Part shown: piece after piece, positions 1-6,780 of the stretch
Position numbering within the stretch: the stretch's first letter is position 1
Layout: each line of letters begins with the position of its first letter
Notes under the pieces: model-generated
What the model was told of the DNA's origin: nothing
What the model saw: only the letters and a program-made list of their open reading frames with translations
Database searches by the model: none
Position numbers and translations under genes: made by a program
Source: Chloroflexota bacterium
GTDB taxonomy: Bacteria; Chloroflexota; Anaerolineae; Promineifilales; Promineifilaceae
Direction of reading: 5' to 3'
DNA: 8,178 nucleotides
Assembly (NCBI GenBank): GCA_024223125.1
Contig: JAAEOP010000583.1
Coordinates: forward strand, 1 to 8,178

Positions 1-999
1 CATGTATGAAAAGGTGATTTTAACGTTCTGCGCTCGGGCATGTTTTTTGATATTGTGCAATGCTTCTTGGGTGATTCGCAGCAGCGCGGTCTCTATGGAA
101 GAGTCGAGGGGGCAGGGAGTACCGGTAACGGCCGTGTTCACATTAACATCATTTTCGACCGACCAGCGTGCAGCCAACCCTTCGATGCTTTCGACGAAGG
201 AGGAGTGTTCAAGTTGTTCGGGCCGCATATCCCAGATAATGCGACGAGATTCGTCGAGGCCCTCACGGGCGGTTTGCTCGGCCTGCTGTACGTGAGTTTG
301 TATGGCGACTGGGTTGCCTAAACGTGCGGCAGCCAGGTGCATAATGATGGAGGTGAATTGCTGCGCCAGCGTGTCATGGATATCACGGGCCAAGCGTTGA
401 CGCTCGGCCAGCACACCCGCCTCGCGCTCGACTTTCAGTAGGCTGGCGCGAGTTTGGGTGAGTTCATCTAGAAGGCGTTGACGCTTCATGCTTTGGCCAA
501 TTACGGCAGCGATGAAAACGCCAATCAGGGTTGCGATGATCAGAAGCCCCAGAGCAATCATCAGGATGATGAACCAATTCTCAGAGGGGTAGAGAAGTGC
601 ATAGAGCAGGAACAAGCCCAGGGTCTGGGAAAATGCGATAGCAATTGCCCAGCGAATAGGGAAGCGGGTGAATATCAGAGGATAGAACATCCCTGTCAGC
701 AGCAAGGATGACCCATTCAGGGCGAGCAACCCTCCACACAGTGCCCAGCCAAGGGAAAAATACAGCACCCCTCGTCTGGGGGTATCCCGCCAACGTAAGG
801 CGGAGGTGGCGATAAAAGGGATATACCACAAGGCCAACAGTGCCGAAAGTCCGAGAAAGAGCACTAGGTGATCAATGGGCGGGACCCTGCCGAGAACGAA
901 AGCGATATTCAGACCAAGAAAGGCGTAGGCGGTTAGATGCCAGACCCATTCCCATTGATCCCATACGTTGCGCTTGTGGCTTGTCTGATGATCTGTCAT
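1..999 (-). CDS. Two-component sensor histidine kinase (HisKA_3 type), C-terminus cut by window edge
   Basis: The minus strand is open from the ATG at 999 to the left edge, giving 333 residues without a stop. Residues about 20-170 hold roughly five or six hydrophobic segments with short loops, so the sensor region lies in the membrane with no large extracellular domain. A linker helix (174-198) leads to the H-box ERQRLARDIHDTLAQ, with the phosphorylated His at 208. RIIWDMRPEQLE at 254-265 is the second dimerisation helix. ETALLRITQEALHNIKKHA, with Asn316, is the N-box of the HATPase_c domain; the remaining ATP-binding boxes lie outside the window. This is the LiaS/DesK/NarX class, which normally phosphorylates a NarL/FixJ response regulator. 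That partner probably lies just downstream, off the left edge. The gene follows the CPBP protease by 63 bp. It has no Shine-Dalgarno sequence: TATAAT lies six bases before the ATG, which suggests a leaderless mRNA. Confidence 0.93.
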   Translation of the reverse strand, partial: MTDHQTSHKRNVWDQWEWVWHLTAYAFLGLNIAFVLGRVPPIDHLVLFLGLSALLALWYIPFIATSALRWRDTPRRGVLYFSLGWALCGGLLALNGSSLLLTGMFYPLIFTRFPIRWAIAIAFSQTLGLFLLYALLYPSENWFIILMIALGLLIIATLIGVFIAAVIGQSMKRQRLLDELTQTRASLLKVEREAGVLAERQRLARDIHDTLAQQFTSIIMHLAAARLGNPVAIQTHVQQAEQTAREGLDESRRIIWDMRPEQLEHSSFVESIEGLAARWSVENDVNVNTAVTGTPCPLDSSIETALLRITQEALHNIKKHARAQNVKITFSYM

Positions 1000-1005
1000 G
1001 TAAAC

Positions 1006-1011
1006 ATTATA
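1006..1011 (-). promoter_or_regulatory. TATAAT -10 box six bases before the kinase ATG (leaderless start)
   Basis: Read on the minus strand, a perfect TATAAT is followed by GTTTAC and then the kinase ATG. With the usual spacing, transcription would start at or next to the A of the ATG, and no ribosome binding site lies in between. The -35 position (about 1034-1029, TAAAGC with a 17-bp spacer) matches consensus poorly. The kinase may therefore have its own promoter in the 63-bp gap after the protease gene. Confidence 0.5.
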
Positions 1012-1062
1012 ACCCGTGATCTCCAAATGCTTTAGGAACGCGGAGGTTATTGGTCAGTTCGA

Positions 1063-1767
1063 TTACATATTTGCCGATAGAAAAATCAACATCGAGGCAA
1101 ACGGTTCGGCGATGAGTACGGCCAGGCTGTGGCCTAAAATAACGGGGGTGAGACTGCGCTTGCCCCACAAAAACAGTCCGCCAAGCAGCAAACCGTAAAC
1201 GATGCTGAAGATGAATGTGAAGATGTTGAAGCCTGCCCAAACCGTATGATACAGAGCAAAAACAAGAGCCGAAACCAGCACCTGCACCCAGTTAGGTATC
1301 TTTATTTGCTGTAGTTGATTCATCAGGAAGCCGCGCGTTATAAAGTCTTCGAGCAACGCGCCCCCAGCGGCCAACAGCGCGATCAGCACGCGAAAGCCAT
1401 TAATCTGAGCGATATCGGCATCGGGGTCAAACTGGAAAATGCTGGTCATAAGCAGAACCCCCCACAACAAGCCCACCACCAATCCAGCAATATTCGCCGC
1501 CGTGCGGGAGGGGGCACCGAGGCCCAGCGAGCGCAGCAACTCACGCAGGGACATGCCAGCGTTCATCCGCAAGATTACGGCAATGATGATAGAAAAGGTA
1601 ATCCAGAACCAGACCAACATACCGATGACCGAGGCATTGAGGGATAGGTTCTGCCTCAAGATGGCTGGGATGGGGCCAAAATTCGGTCCAATCAGTAAAA
1701 GTAAGAGAACGGTCACGATGGCGATGCGCCACCAAACAGTGTTTTTATCCAATACAGTGGTATTCAT
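1063..1767 (-). CDS. CPBP-family intramembrane metalloprotease (Abi/Rce1-like)
   Basis: This 234-residue protein is almost entirely membrane helices. It carries the CPBP signature motifs in order. Motif 1 is LLEDFITRGFL, with Glu140, Asp141 and Arg145 where the family usually has EExxxR. Motif 2 is FALYH, with Phe170 and His174. Motif 3 is LGH, with His213. These residues form the putative active site of a membrane glutamate-type protease; in bacteria such proteins often serve in bacteriocin self-immunity or in processing membrane peptides. The start was set at 1767 because GGGAG (1779-1775) stands seven bases before this ATG; an upstream in-frame ATG at 1812 would add 15 residues but lacks such a site. 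The gene lies 70 bp after a methyltransferase gene and 63 bp before the kinase, so cotranscription with the methyltransferase is plausible. The E-to-D change in motif 1 is conservative and probably tolerated. Confidence 0.9.
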   Translation of the reverse strand: MNTTVLDKNTVWWRIAIVTVLLLLLIGPNFGPIPAILRQNLSLNASVIGMLVWFWITFSIIIAVILRMNAGMSLRELLRSLGLGAPSRTAANIAGLVVGLLWGVLLMTSIFQFDPDADIAQINGFRVLIALLAAGGALLEDFITRGFLMNQLQQIKIPNWVQVLVSALVFALYHTVWAGFNIFTFIFSIVYGLLLGGLFLWGKRSLTPVILGHSLAVLIAEPFASMLIFLSANM

Positions 1768-1837
1768 TTTGAAGCTCCCATTCCCAGGAATGTATAACGC
1801 CTTTCCTTGCATCTTGTGTTTGCACTATAAGTTTGGC

Positions 1838-2620
1838 TTACAAAGTTGCAACCACATATTTGTAAACATTTGGCTGAATAAGAATACGGCCGTTGTCCAG
1901 GCGGAAGGCTTCAACTGCGTCCCGTACTGCTAACTTTAATTTTTCTTCACTGACAACCCGCAGCATACCCTGGGCAGTGCCTATTGACATGGAGGCTCGC
2001 CAAAACGTCTCAAAATCCGGGTAGTTAAAAGGACAATCGATCTCACCATACTTTACTGCTTTCAACCCCGCCGCCTCAAACAATCCTTCCAAAATACCCG
2101 GCATAGAAAGTTCAAACGGACCACCCCCTGGAGGCGGTTCCGGCATCGCATCACGCATTGCCATGAATATTTTACGGACTTCTACCTGCTCTGGTAGGCC
2201 GAACAGCCCAACGACAACACGACCCCCTGGCGTGCAAACTCGGCCAAGCTCACGCAGCGCTGCCACCCGGTCTTCTGTGAATTGCAGCGAATTAGCAGCA
2301 AACACAACTTCAAAAGCGTCATCGTCAAACGGCAAATTTTCAATGTCGCCAACACGGAAGTTGCCTTTGGGAACGCGCTCGCGTGCAATCGTAATCAACC
2401 CCTCAGCAGCGTCAAGCCCACTGATCCGCGCTCCACGTTCGGCGGCCAACACACTTGCCCCACCGCCGCCACAGCCTGCATCCAGGATGCGTGTCCCTGG
2501 GCCAACCTCAACTGCGTTCAGCATGGCCTCCCACAGCGGCCTGTTCAGAGGTTCTTGCATTTCTGCCCAATCTACCGCTTCTTTTCCCCACAATTCACCT
2601 TGTATTTTAAAAGTTCCCAT
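1838..2620 (-). CDS. Class I SAM-dependent methyltransferase (Methyltransf_11/25 type)
   Basis: This 260-residue protein has a classic Rossmann methyltransferase fold. Motif I, ILDAGCGGGGAS, is at residues 45-56; the acidic end of strand 2, GLDAAEG, has Asp70; GDIENLPFDDDAFEVVF at 91-107 is the adenine-binding strand with Asp92; and RELGRVCTPGGRVVV (123-137) is the post-motif region. The C-terminal 120 residues, with a proline/glycine-rich loop EPPPGGGPFE (161-170), would form the substrate cap. The substrate cannot be read from the sequence; UbiE/ArsM-like small-molecule methylation is the general expectation. Two ATGs are adjacent (2623 and 2620). GGAG (2630-2627) is three bases from the first and six from the second, so the second is preferred. 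The gene sits 63 bp after the NIPSNAP-like gene in the same-strand block. Confidence 0.93.
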   Translation of the reverse strand: MGTFKIQGELWGKEAVDWAEMQEPLNRPLWEAMLNAVEVGPGTRILDAGCGGGGASVLAAERGARISGLDAAEGLITIARERVPKGNFRVGDIENLPFDDDAFEVVFAANSLQFTEDRVAALRELGRVCTPGGRVVVGLFGLPEQVEVRKIFMAMRDAMPEPPPGGGPFELSMPGILEGLFEAAGLKAVKYGEIDCPFNYPDFETFWRASMSIGTAQGMLRVVSEEKLKLAVRDAVEAFRLDNGRILIQPNVYKYVVATL

Positions 2621-2683
2621 CATCTACTCCTTTCTTTGATGTATTGGATTTAGTGACTCAACTGAAAGTAAGATACCATCTGC

Positions 2684-2974
2684 TTACGCTTCTATGTTGT
2701 AGAACTCGCGTCGGCCAGATTCGACCAGCGGCATCATACGTTCAAACCAAGCACCAAACTCTGGCATGGCATTGAACTCGCCAGTAGCTTGCTCCCACGC
2801 GGCCAGACTATCAAACTCCGTCTCGGTGACAACAGTGAAAAACGAACCACTTAAATCGGTTAGTATGCGGAGCCCATACGGGATCGGCCACTTTTCTTTA
2901 GCTTCTTTAAAGAGAGCCATCAGGGCATTTCCTTTACCATACTTTGCCTGAAAAACATCATATATAACAATCAT
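2684..2974 (-). CDS. NIPSNAP/ABM-like dimeric alpha-beta barrel protein
   Basis: This 96-residue protein begins MIVIYDVFQAKYGKGN and ends SGRREFYNIEA. The pattern of an opening beta strand, a long helix (about 16-29), LTDLSGSFFTVVTETEFDSL as a strand pair, an acidic helix AAWEQATGEF and a closing REFYNIE strand is that of the ferredoxin-like dimeric alpha-beta barrel superfamily (NIPSNAP, antibiotic biosynthesis monooxygenase, EthD). Members of one-domain size act as cofactor-free monooxygenases, cyclases, or small-molecule binding or degrading proteins, so enzyme function is possible but not shown. The start was placed at 2974 because GGAG (2984-2981) lies six bases upstream; the in-frame ATG at 3025 would add 17 residues with no such site. 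It is flanked by two methyltransferase genes and a membrane-protein gene on the same strand. Confidence 0.85.
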   Translation of the reverse strand: MIVIYDVFQAKYGKGNALMALFKEAKEKWPIPYGLRILTDLSGSFFTVVTETEFDSLAAWEQATGEFNAMPEFGAWFERMMPLVESGRREFYNIEA

Positions 2975-3094
2975 AGTTATCTCCTTGTCTTGTCTACATA
3001 AGGTGCGATTCATAACGAAAAGCACGAACGGTTGATAGTTACAAAATATAGAAAATGTCGCCCTTTTGACTTCAGATGCTCACCTCACTTCTCG

Positions 3095-3526
3095 TCAAAT
3101 TTCTGTTCCAGCTTCTGCTCCTCTGCTGGATAGTTTTCCTCCCAGCCAACCTCCACCCAGCGCAAGAATGAAACTCACAATTGCCCATAGGGAGAAGCCG
3201 CCAAAGATACTGAGTACCAAGGAAGTTATGGTTGCAATAATGCCAACCATCAACCCATTCTGAAACGCATCTTCTTTCGCCTTTCTTCCCGCGAGTCGTC
3301 CACCCACGAGTGTGCCAACACCGATGAAGATATTCACTACTCCCTCAGCACTTTTCGCGGCAAACTCGGTTATCATTGTCATATCTGGAGCTCCCCTTGC
3401 CTGGAAACTGAGATATGTGGCGTAGCCCGTCACCACGCAGATTGAACTCCCAAAGGCAATCACAAACGCAATCACCACCCCTAAAACTACCCATCCCCAT
3501 TTGATGTTTGACAGATTTATTGACAT
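3095..3526 (-). CDS. Small glycine-rich four-helix membrane protein, function unknown
   Basis: This 143-residue protein has four predicted transmembrane helices, at about residues 10-32, 61-79, 91-110 and 112-130, all rich in Gly, Ile and Val. A charged stretch, GRKAKEDAFQN, separates helices 2 and 3, and the tail KLSSRGAEAGTEI is hydrophilic. No catalytic motif is visible and I do not recognise a named family; the arrangement resembles generic TIGR04086/YqfA-like small membrane proteins without a firm match. The ATG at 3526 is supported by AGGAG (3537-3533) at a six-base spacing. It follows the winged-helix methyltransferase gene by only 43 bp, the tightest gap in the block, so the two are very likely cotranscribed. 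It could be a membrane anchor, transporter accessory or immunity protein for the neighbouring enzymes, but that is a guess from position. Confidence 0.85.
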   Translation of the reverse strand: MSINLSNIKWGWVVLGVVIAFVIAFGSSICVVTGYATYLSFQARGAPDMTMITEFAAKSAEGVVNIFIGVGTLVGGRLAGRKAKEDAFQNGLMVGIIATITSLVLSIFGGFSLWAIVSFILALGGGWLGGKLSSRGAEAGTEI

Positions 3527-3569
3527 AATTTTCTCCTTTTGTTTGATTCAGATAAGAAAACCAGGTGGT

Positions 3570-4625
3570 TTACAGTTTTGCTTCCAGGATCAGATTGAAC
3601 GGTGTCTCAGTCGCCCGCCGAAATTGAGAAAAACCGCCCTGGGTGACGACATCACGCAAGCGGGACTCACCAGCCTGCGCCCCCAACGCCAAACCAACTT
3701 CCTGACTAAGCGAGTTAGGTATACAGACCGCGGTTGACATGGCGTAAAAAACGCGGCCAACGGGGTTCAAGTTCTCGGTCAGTGTGTCATTGGCAAATGG
3801 TTCCACCAACATAAGCGTGCCATCCGCCGTCAGCGTCTCTCGAACGTGTTGTAGCGCCCCAACCGGATCGCCTATATCGTGCAGGCAATCGAAGAAGGCC
3901 ACAAAGTCGTAGCCACTACCCGGATATGCCTTGGCGGTGGCAACCTCAAAGGAGACGTTGCTAAGACCTTCTTCCTGAGCGCGTCCTCGGGCTATCTCAA
4001 TCGAAGGTGGATGGAAATCAAAGCCATAGAATTGGGATTGGGGAAAGGCGGCAGCCATTGCCAGGGTAGAAGCCCCATGACCACAGCCGATGTCGGCAAT
4101 TTTTACGCCTTGCTGCAATTTGTCGACCACCCCATCTAGTTGCGGCAACCATTGGGGGACTAGATTGGCGCGATACCCAGACCGGAAGAAACGCTCTGTT
4201 CCGCAGAACAGACAGGAGCTGTGATCGCCCCACGACACCCCGTCACCAGTGCGAAATGCCTCGGTGATTTTTGGTTCGTTGGCATAGATCGACTCAAGGC
4301 CGAGAAACCCGCCGACCAAAAAGACAGGGCTGTCTTCAACCGCAAAGACCATCTGTTGTTCGGGCGTCAAAGAGAACGTTTGGTTGTCTTGATTGTATTC
4401 AATGTACCCGGAAGATGCCTGGGCTGCCAGCCATTCACGCACAAGGCGCTCGGTCGTACCGGTGCGCTCGGCCAGCCCCTCTGACGTGAGCGGTTGCCCG
4501 GCGGCCAATTCTTTGTAAAGCCCTAGCTTATCGCCGACGATGACCAGCAGGCCGGATACTGCTGCGCCCATTTCTGTGACCATTTTCCCCAATAGATTAT
4601 TGAGTCTTTCTTCATTTATTTCCAT
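3570..4625 (-). CDS. Winged-helix SAM-dependent methyltransferase (Rv2258c-like)
   Basis: This 351-residue protein has two parts. Residues about 10-90 form a winged-helix dimerisation domain, with GLYKELAAGQPLTSEGLAER followed by TGTTERLVREWLAAQASSGY, as in Rv2258c-type and plant-like O-methyltransferases. The class I methyltransferase domain has motif I IADIGCGHGAS at 176-186, GFDFHPPSIEIAR at 201-213, the acidic FFDCLHDIGDP at 244-254 and LTADGTLMLVEPFAND at 265-280. The Rv2258c group is often misannotated as a transcriptional regulator because of the winged helix, but here the wing is the usual dimer interface and the SAM site is intact. The probable substrate is a small molecule. Two cysteines, CLFC (138-141), sit in the insert before the catalytic domain. 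GGAG (4636-4633) lies seven bases before the ATG. A 92-bp repeated promoter module lies upstream at 4667-4758. Confidence 0.92.
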   Translation of the reverse strand: MEINEERLNNLLGKMVTEMGAAVSGLLVIVGDKLGLYKELAAGQPLTSEGLAERTGTTERLVREWLAAQASSGYIEYNQDNQTFSLTPEQQMVFAVEDSPVFLVGGFLGLESIYANEPKITEAFRTGDGVSWGDHSSCLFCGTERFFRSGYRANLVPQWLPQLDGVVDKLQQGVKIADIGCGHGASTLAMAAAFPQSQFYGFDFHPPSIEIARGRAQEEGLSNVSFEVATAKAYPGSGYDFVAFFDCLHDIGDPVGALQHVRETLTADGTLMLVEPFANDTLTENLNPVGRVFYAMSTAVCIPNSLSQEVGLALGAQAGESRLRDVVTQGGFSQFRRATETPFNLILEAKL

Positions 4626-4666
4626 TATTTTTCTCCTTATAATAAGTTGATTTTGGACGATAATTA

Positions 4667-4758
4667 GCTAAAAATGAGATGAGCAAAGTGTAGAACACCT
4701 GGCATTGGGTCGTCATCCAACTCTCGATGGTTTTTGCTATCCATCAAAAGTTGGATGA
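4667..4758 (-). repeat. Copy A of a 92-bp repeated promoter/operator module
   Basis: This stretch aligns without gaps to 6295-6386, with 79 of 92 identical positions (counted by eye). It lies between the glycosyltransferase stop and the methyltransferase ATG, 41 bp before the latter. The inverted repeat CATCCAACT / AGTTGGATG (4714-4722 and 4749-4757) encloses a second pair, GATGG / CCATC, separated by matched three-base spacers. The 3' end of the module, 21 bases, is identical in both copies. Each copy stands in the same orientation upstream of a minus-strand gene, which suggests a shared control site, although duplication of a small mobile repeat is another explanation. Confidence 0.75.
4687..4716 (-). 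promoter_or_regulatory. Candidate promoter of the winged-helix methyltransferase gene
   Basis: On the minus strand, ATGACG (4716-4711) and TACACT (4692-4687) are 18 bp apart and occupy the -35 and -10 positions. The corresponding boxes in the other copy are ATGACA and TATGCT at the same spacing. The first three bases of the -35 box are also the last three of the inverted repeat, so a protein bound there could touch or block RNA polymerase. Transcription would begin near 4680, giving a leader of about 55 bases. Confidence 0.4.
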
Positions 4759-4790
4759 TTCGTTAAGGATTTACCATCCCATCATTTCAT

Positions 4791-6137
4791 TCAAGCTGTG
4801 AACCCTTCCGGCAACGCCGCCATTACGTTACTAGGTCTGTCTGGAACAGGAGTGGCCCGGTAAACAGGCTTCCTTGTCCCTAACAGCGCCTCAAGCATTT
4901 CGACCGCTTTGGCTGGCGCATCCCATTTGGCAAAATCCTCCTGAATTCTTTCTGCGTTCTGCTTGTAAGAAGGGTCTTGGAGAATCGTCCTGACAGCCCT
5001 TTTAACCTGCTCAGGTTTTACCGATTTTGCCTTGAGGTTGATTCCAGCCTCGGCCCACGCGATTCGGGCGCAGACTTCCGGCTTGTCCTCCGTCCTGCCA
5101 GAGGCCACAAGCGGCACCCCGTGGGCCAACGCAAACTGTGCTCCCCCATATCCGCCATTGGTAATCATCACGTCTACATGGGGTAACAGATGCGCAAAGG
5201 GAATGAATTGTTCCAGCCGAACGTTGGCCGGGATTGAGTCTGGCGAAATGCTGTCGACCGACTTGTTTCCGGTTGTGGCGATCACCAATACATCCTCGTT
5301 GGCCAGCGCTTTGATCGTCGGCAGCAGCAGGTTGTCGAGGTCATTTTCAACAGTTCCTTGTGTTACCAGGATAACCGGCCGGTCTGACTGAAGCTCACTC
5401 CACCAGGATGGGGAGGTGAATTCCGCATCTAGCTGCGGCAAGAGTGGCCCAATGAAATGAATGTGCTCTGGCAGGTCATTACGCGGATACTCAAAGATGG
5501 GTGTCGTGGCCACCATCGTCAGATCGCAGCGCCTGACCATCGCGTCAAAGTACGTTTCCGGCATGGGTGGCAGGTCGAGTTTTGCCCGCGCCTCGTTGGC
5601 ATATCTGTTAGTGTCGCGCAATACCACTCGAAAGATGAACCAGTTTAACAGGCGGTTGCGCAGGCGACCCAGGAATGAAGTGCTTGGCGGTAGACCAGGC
5701 CCAAACGGCGCTGTGTCCTGGCTGCTAATGGTCAGTGGGAAAGGGTGGTAGACGGCGTAGGGCAGATCGCTCTTCTCTGATAGGAATGACCCAGCCAACA
5801 TGGCGGAATCGGCCAGAATCAGATCTGCATGATACGTTTCCAGAATCTCCATCCCATCCGCGACATAGTCTACTGACGTATCGATCATCATTCGGATGTC
5901 CCACTTGAGTGCGGCCATTCCCTGTAGTTGTGCCCGCTCCGGGAACTCCTCCGTGTCAAAATCATCCCCTCTTTGGAAAGGCAAAAAGCGAGCGCCTGTG
6001 GCTTCAATCTTCCTCTGGAAGCGAGGGCTAGTATACCATCTGACTTCGTGCCCCCGTTCCACTAGCTTGCGGGCCAAGGGAAGCCCGGTATTCACGTGTC
6101 CAGGTACCGAAACTGTAAGCATTAGAATTCGTGCCAT
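4791..6137 (-). CDS. GT-B glycosyltransferase, MGT/UDPGT family (GT1)
   Basis: This 448-residue cytosolic enzyme transfers a sugar from a nucleotide donor to a small lipophilic acceptor. The N-terminal Rossmann domain opens MARILMLTVSVPGHVNTGLPLA, where His14 is the expected catalytic base. ADLILADSAML (104-114) is the acceptor-side strand. The C-terminal donor domain has VILVTQGTVEND (255-266) and the family hallmark HVDVMITNGGYGGAQFALAHG (320-340), followed by PLVASGRTEDKPEV (342-355), which closes over the diphosphate and sugar. Length and motifs match the macrolide/flavonoid glycosyltransferase group (YjiC, OleD, EryCIII relatives). The ATG has a strong GGAGG (6149-6145) seven bases upstream. 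It is the first gene of the block, preceded by a REP-like hairpin and a 92-bp promoter module. Roles in antibiotic inactivation, pigment or secondary-metabolite tailoring are all possible; the acceptor cannot be inferred. Confidence 0.95.
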   Translation of the reverse strand: MARILMLTVSVPGHVNTGLPLARKLVERGHEVRWYTSPRFQRKIEATGARFLPFQRGDDFDTEEFPERAQLQGMAALKWDIRMMIDTSVDYVADGMEILETYHADLILADSAMLAGSFLSEKSDLPYAVYHPFPLTISSQDTAPFGPGLPPSTSFLGRLRNRLLNWFIFRVVLRDTNRYANEARAKLDLPPMPETYFDAMVRRCDLTMVATTPIFEYPRNDLPEHIHFIGPLLPQLDAEFTSPSWWSELQSDRPVILVTQGTVENDLDNLLLPTIKALANEDVLVIATTGNKSVDSISPDSIPANVRLEQFIPFAHLLPHVDVMITNGGYGGAQFALAHGVPLVASGRTEDKPEVCARIAWAEAGINLKAKSVKPEQVKRAVRTILQDPSYKQNAERIQEDFAKWDAPAKAVEMLEALLGTRKPVYRATPVPDRPSNVMAALPEGFTA

Positions 6138-6164
6138 TGTTATTCCTCCGTATACTGCTTACCA

Positions 6165-6226
6165 CTTCGACAGACTCAGTGCAGGCTCTGAGCCACTTCG
6201 GCAAGCTCAGGACAAGCTTGTCGAAG
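6165..6226. repeat. REP-like palindromic repeat, CTTCGRCAAGCTCAG type
   Basis: The unit CTTCGACAGACTCAG (6165-6179) recurs 31 bp later as CTTCGGCAAGCTCAG (6196-6210), and the second copy is followed by its inverted partner AGCTTGTCGAAG (6215-6226). Positions 6196-6207 and 6215-6226 form a 12-bp stem, with one G-T pair, around a seven-base loop. Repeats of this CTTCGACAAGCTCAGGACA type are widespread in intergenic regions of many environmental bacteria. This one would be part of the 5' leader of the glycosyltransferase mRNA. Confidence 0.7.
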
Positions 6227-6238
6227 GGTGAGAAGAAT

Positions 6239-6264
6239 TCACTCATCACTCGTCACTCGTCACG
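6239..6264. repeat. Short tandem repeat, 7-bp unit TCACTCR
   Basis: Three consecutive units, TCACTCA, TCACTCG and TCACTCG, are followed by a partial TCACG. The tract directly abuts the REP-like element, so the two probably belong to one repeat cassette. Confidence 0.6.
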
Positions 6265-6294
6265 TCAAAATGGGTAAGTTATTTAAATGCCGTT

Positions 6295-6386
6295 GCTAAA
6301 AATAAGATGAACAAAGCATAAACCACTTGGCATGGGGGTGTCATCCGACTCTCGATGGGTTCTGCTATCCATCAAAAGTTGGATGA
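6295..6386 (-). repeat. Copy B of the 92-bp repeated promoter/operator module
   Basis: This is the counterpart of 4667-4758, lying upstream of the glycosyltransferase in the same orientation relative to the gene it precedes. The outer inverted repeat is CATCCGACT / AGTTGGATG (6342-6350 and 6377-6385), one base different from copy A; the inner GATGG / CCATC pair is unchanged. The changed base keeps a G-U pair in plus-strand RNA but gives an A-C mismatch in minus-strand RNA, so a DNA operator is a better explanation than an mRNA hairpin. The distance to the gene start is 157 bp, longer than for copy A because of the REP-like insert. Confidence 0.75.
6315..6344 (-). promoter_or_regulatory. Candidate promoter of the glycosyltransferase gene
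   Basis: On the minus strand ATGACA (6344-6339), an 18-bp spacer and TATGCT (6320-6315) fill the -35 and -10 positions, matching the layout of copy A. The start would fall near 6308, giving a leader of roughly 170 bases that contains the tandem repeat, the REP-like hairpin and the GGAGG site. Confidence 0.42.
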
Positions 6387-6484
6387 ATAGGATGTTTCTG
6401 GAGTTGGTTATGGGGGATTGGAGCGGTGATTGAAGAGGAAAACGGCCGTTTCCCCAACTCTCTACCCAACCACCCCCTTTCCAA

Positions 6485-6490
6485 TATAAT
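6485..6490 (+). promoter_or_regulatory. TATAAT -10 box six bases before the MalT-remnant ATG
   Basis: TATAAT is followed by GTCCCC and then ATG at 6497, the same TATAAT-N6-ATG layout as the histidine kinase. There is no Shine-Dalgarno sequence, and no good -35 box is visible. It is probably the surviving leaderless promoter of the ancestral regulator gene. Confidence 0.45.
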
Positions 6491-6496
6491 GTCCCC

Positions 6497-6688
6497 ATGT
6501 CTGGCGACTTGCTGCAAACAAAACTGTATGTACCGAGGTTACGGCCGTTTCCCATCCCCTGCCCCCACCTCATCAAACAACTCAACCAGGGGCTGCAACA
6601 AGGCTGCAAACTCACCCTTGTCTCCGCCCCGACCGGCTTTGGCAAAATTACATTGGCAACGGCCGTTTCCCCATACCCCGCACAATAG
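6497..6688 (+). pseudogene. N-terminal fragment of a MalT/LuxR-type STAND ATPase regulator
   Basis: The 63-residue frame reads LLQTKLYVPRLRPFPIP (5-21), then LIKQLNQGL and LTLVSAPTGFGKITL. This is the start of the large (about 900-residue) MalT-like family, whose consensus is LLxTKLxxPRxRxxLVxRPRLIxxL followed by the Walker A motif APAGFGKTTL. Here the Thr/Ser after the Walker lysine is Ile, which should abolish Mg-ATP binding, and family similarity in this frame ends right after the Walker motif, where an ACGGCCGTTTCCCC repeat begins (6659); TAG follows at 6686. Out-of-frame residues between about 6690 and 6775 (NFLDLSNI) weakly resemble the next family block and may be further debris. It cannot work as a regulator. 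A second, related fragment lies at 7885-7954. Confidence 0.75.
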
Positions 6689-6780
6689 TTGTAGCTGATG
6701 GGTAACGGCCGTTGCCTCCCTTCGACTACATAACCGATCAAACAATTTCCTGGATTTGAGTAACATATCCCCACCCTATA

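Larger units (their letters stand above)
6138..6496. other. Gene-free 359-bp regulatory and repeat region upstream of the glycosyltransferase
   Basis: No convincing gene lies here. From left to right it holds the GGAGG ribosome binding site (6145-6149), a REP-like palindromic element (6165-6226), a short tandem TCACTCR repeat (6239-6264), copy B of the 92-bp module (6295-6386), one ACGGCCGT palindrome (6442-6449) and, at the right edge, the TATAAT box of the divergent MalT-type remnant (6485-6490). Confidence 0.7.

Noticed and set aside
1439..1933. A 164-codon plus-strand ORF
   Set aside because: It lies opposite the CPBP gene, which carries clear family motifs; the plus-strand frame is a shadow of it.
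3570..4625. Calling the winged-helix protein a transcriptional regulator
   Set aside because: The SAM-binding motifs are complete and the winged helix is the usual dimerisation domain of this methyltransferase group.
4714..4757. Reading the inverted repeat as the glycosyltransferase terminator
   Set aside because: No T-run follows the stem on the minus strand, and the same structure occurs upstream of the glycosyltransferase, where no minus-strand gene ends close by.
6239..6264. Short tandem repeats as a CRISPR array
   Set aside because: The unit is 7 bp with no spacers, and no cas gene is present.
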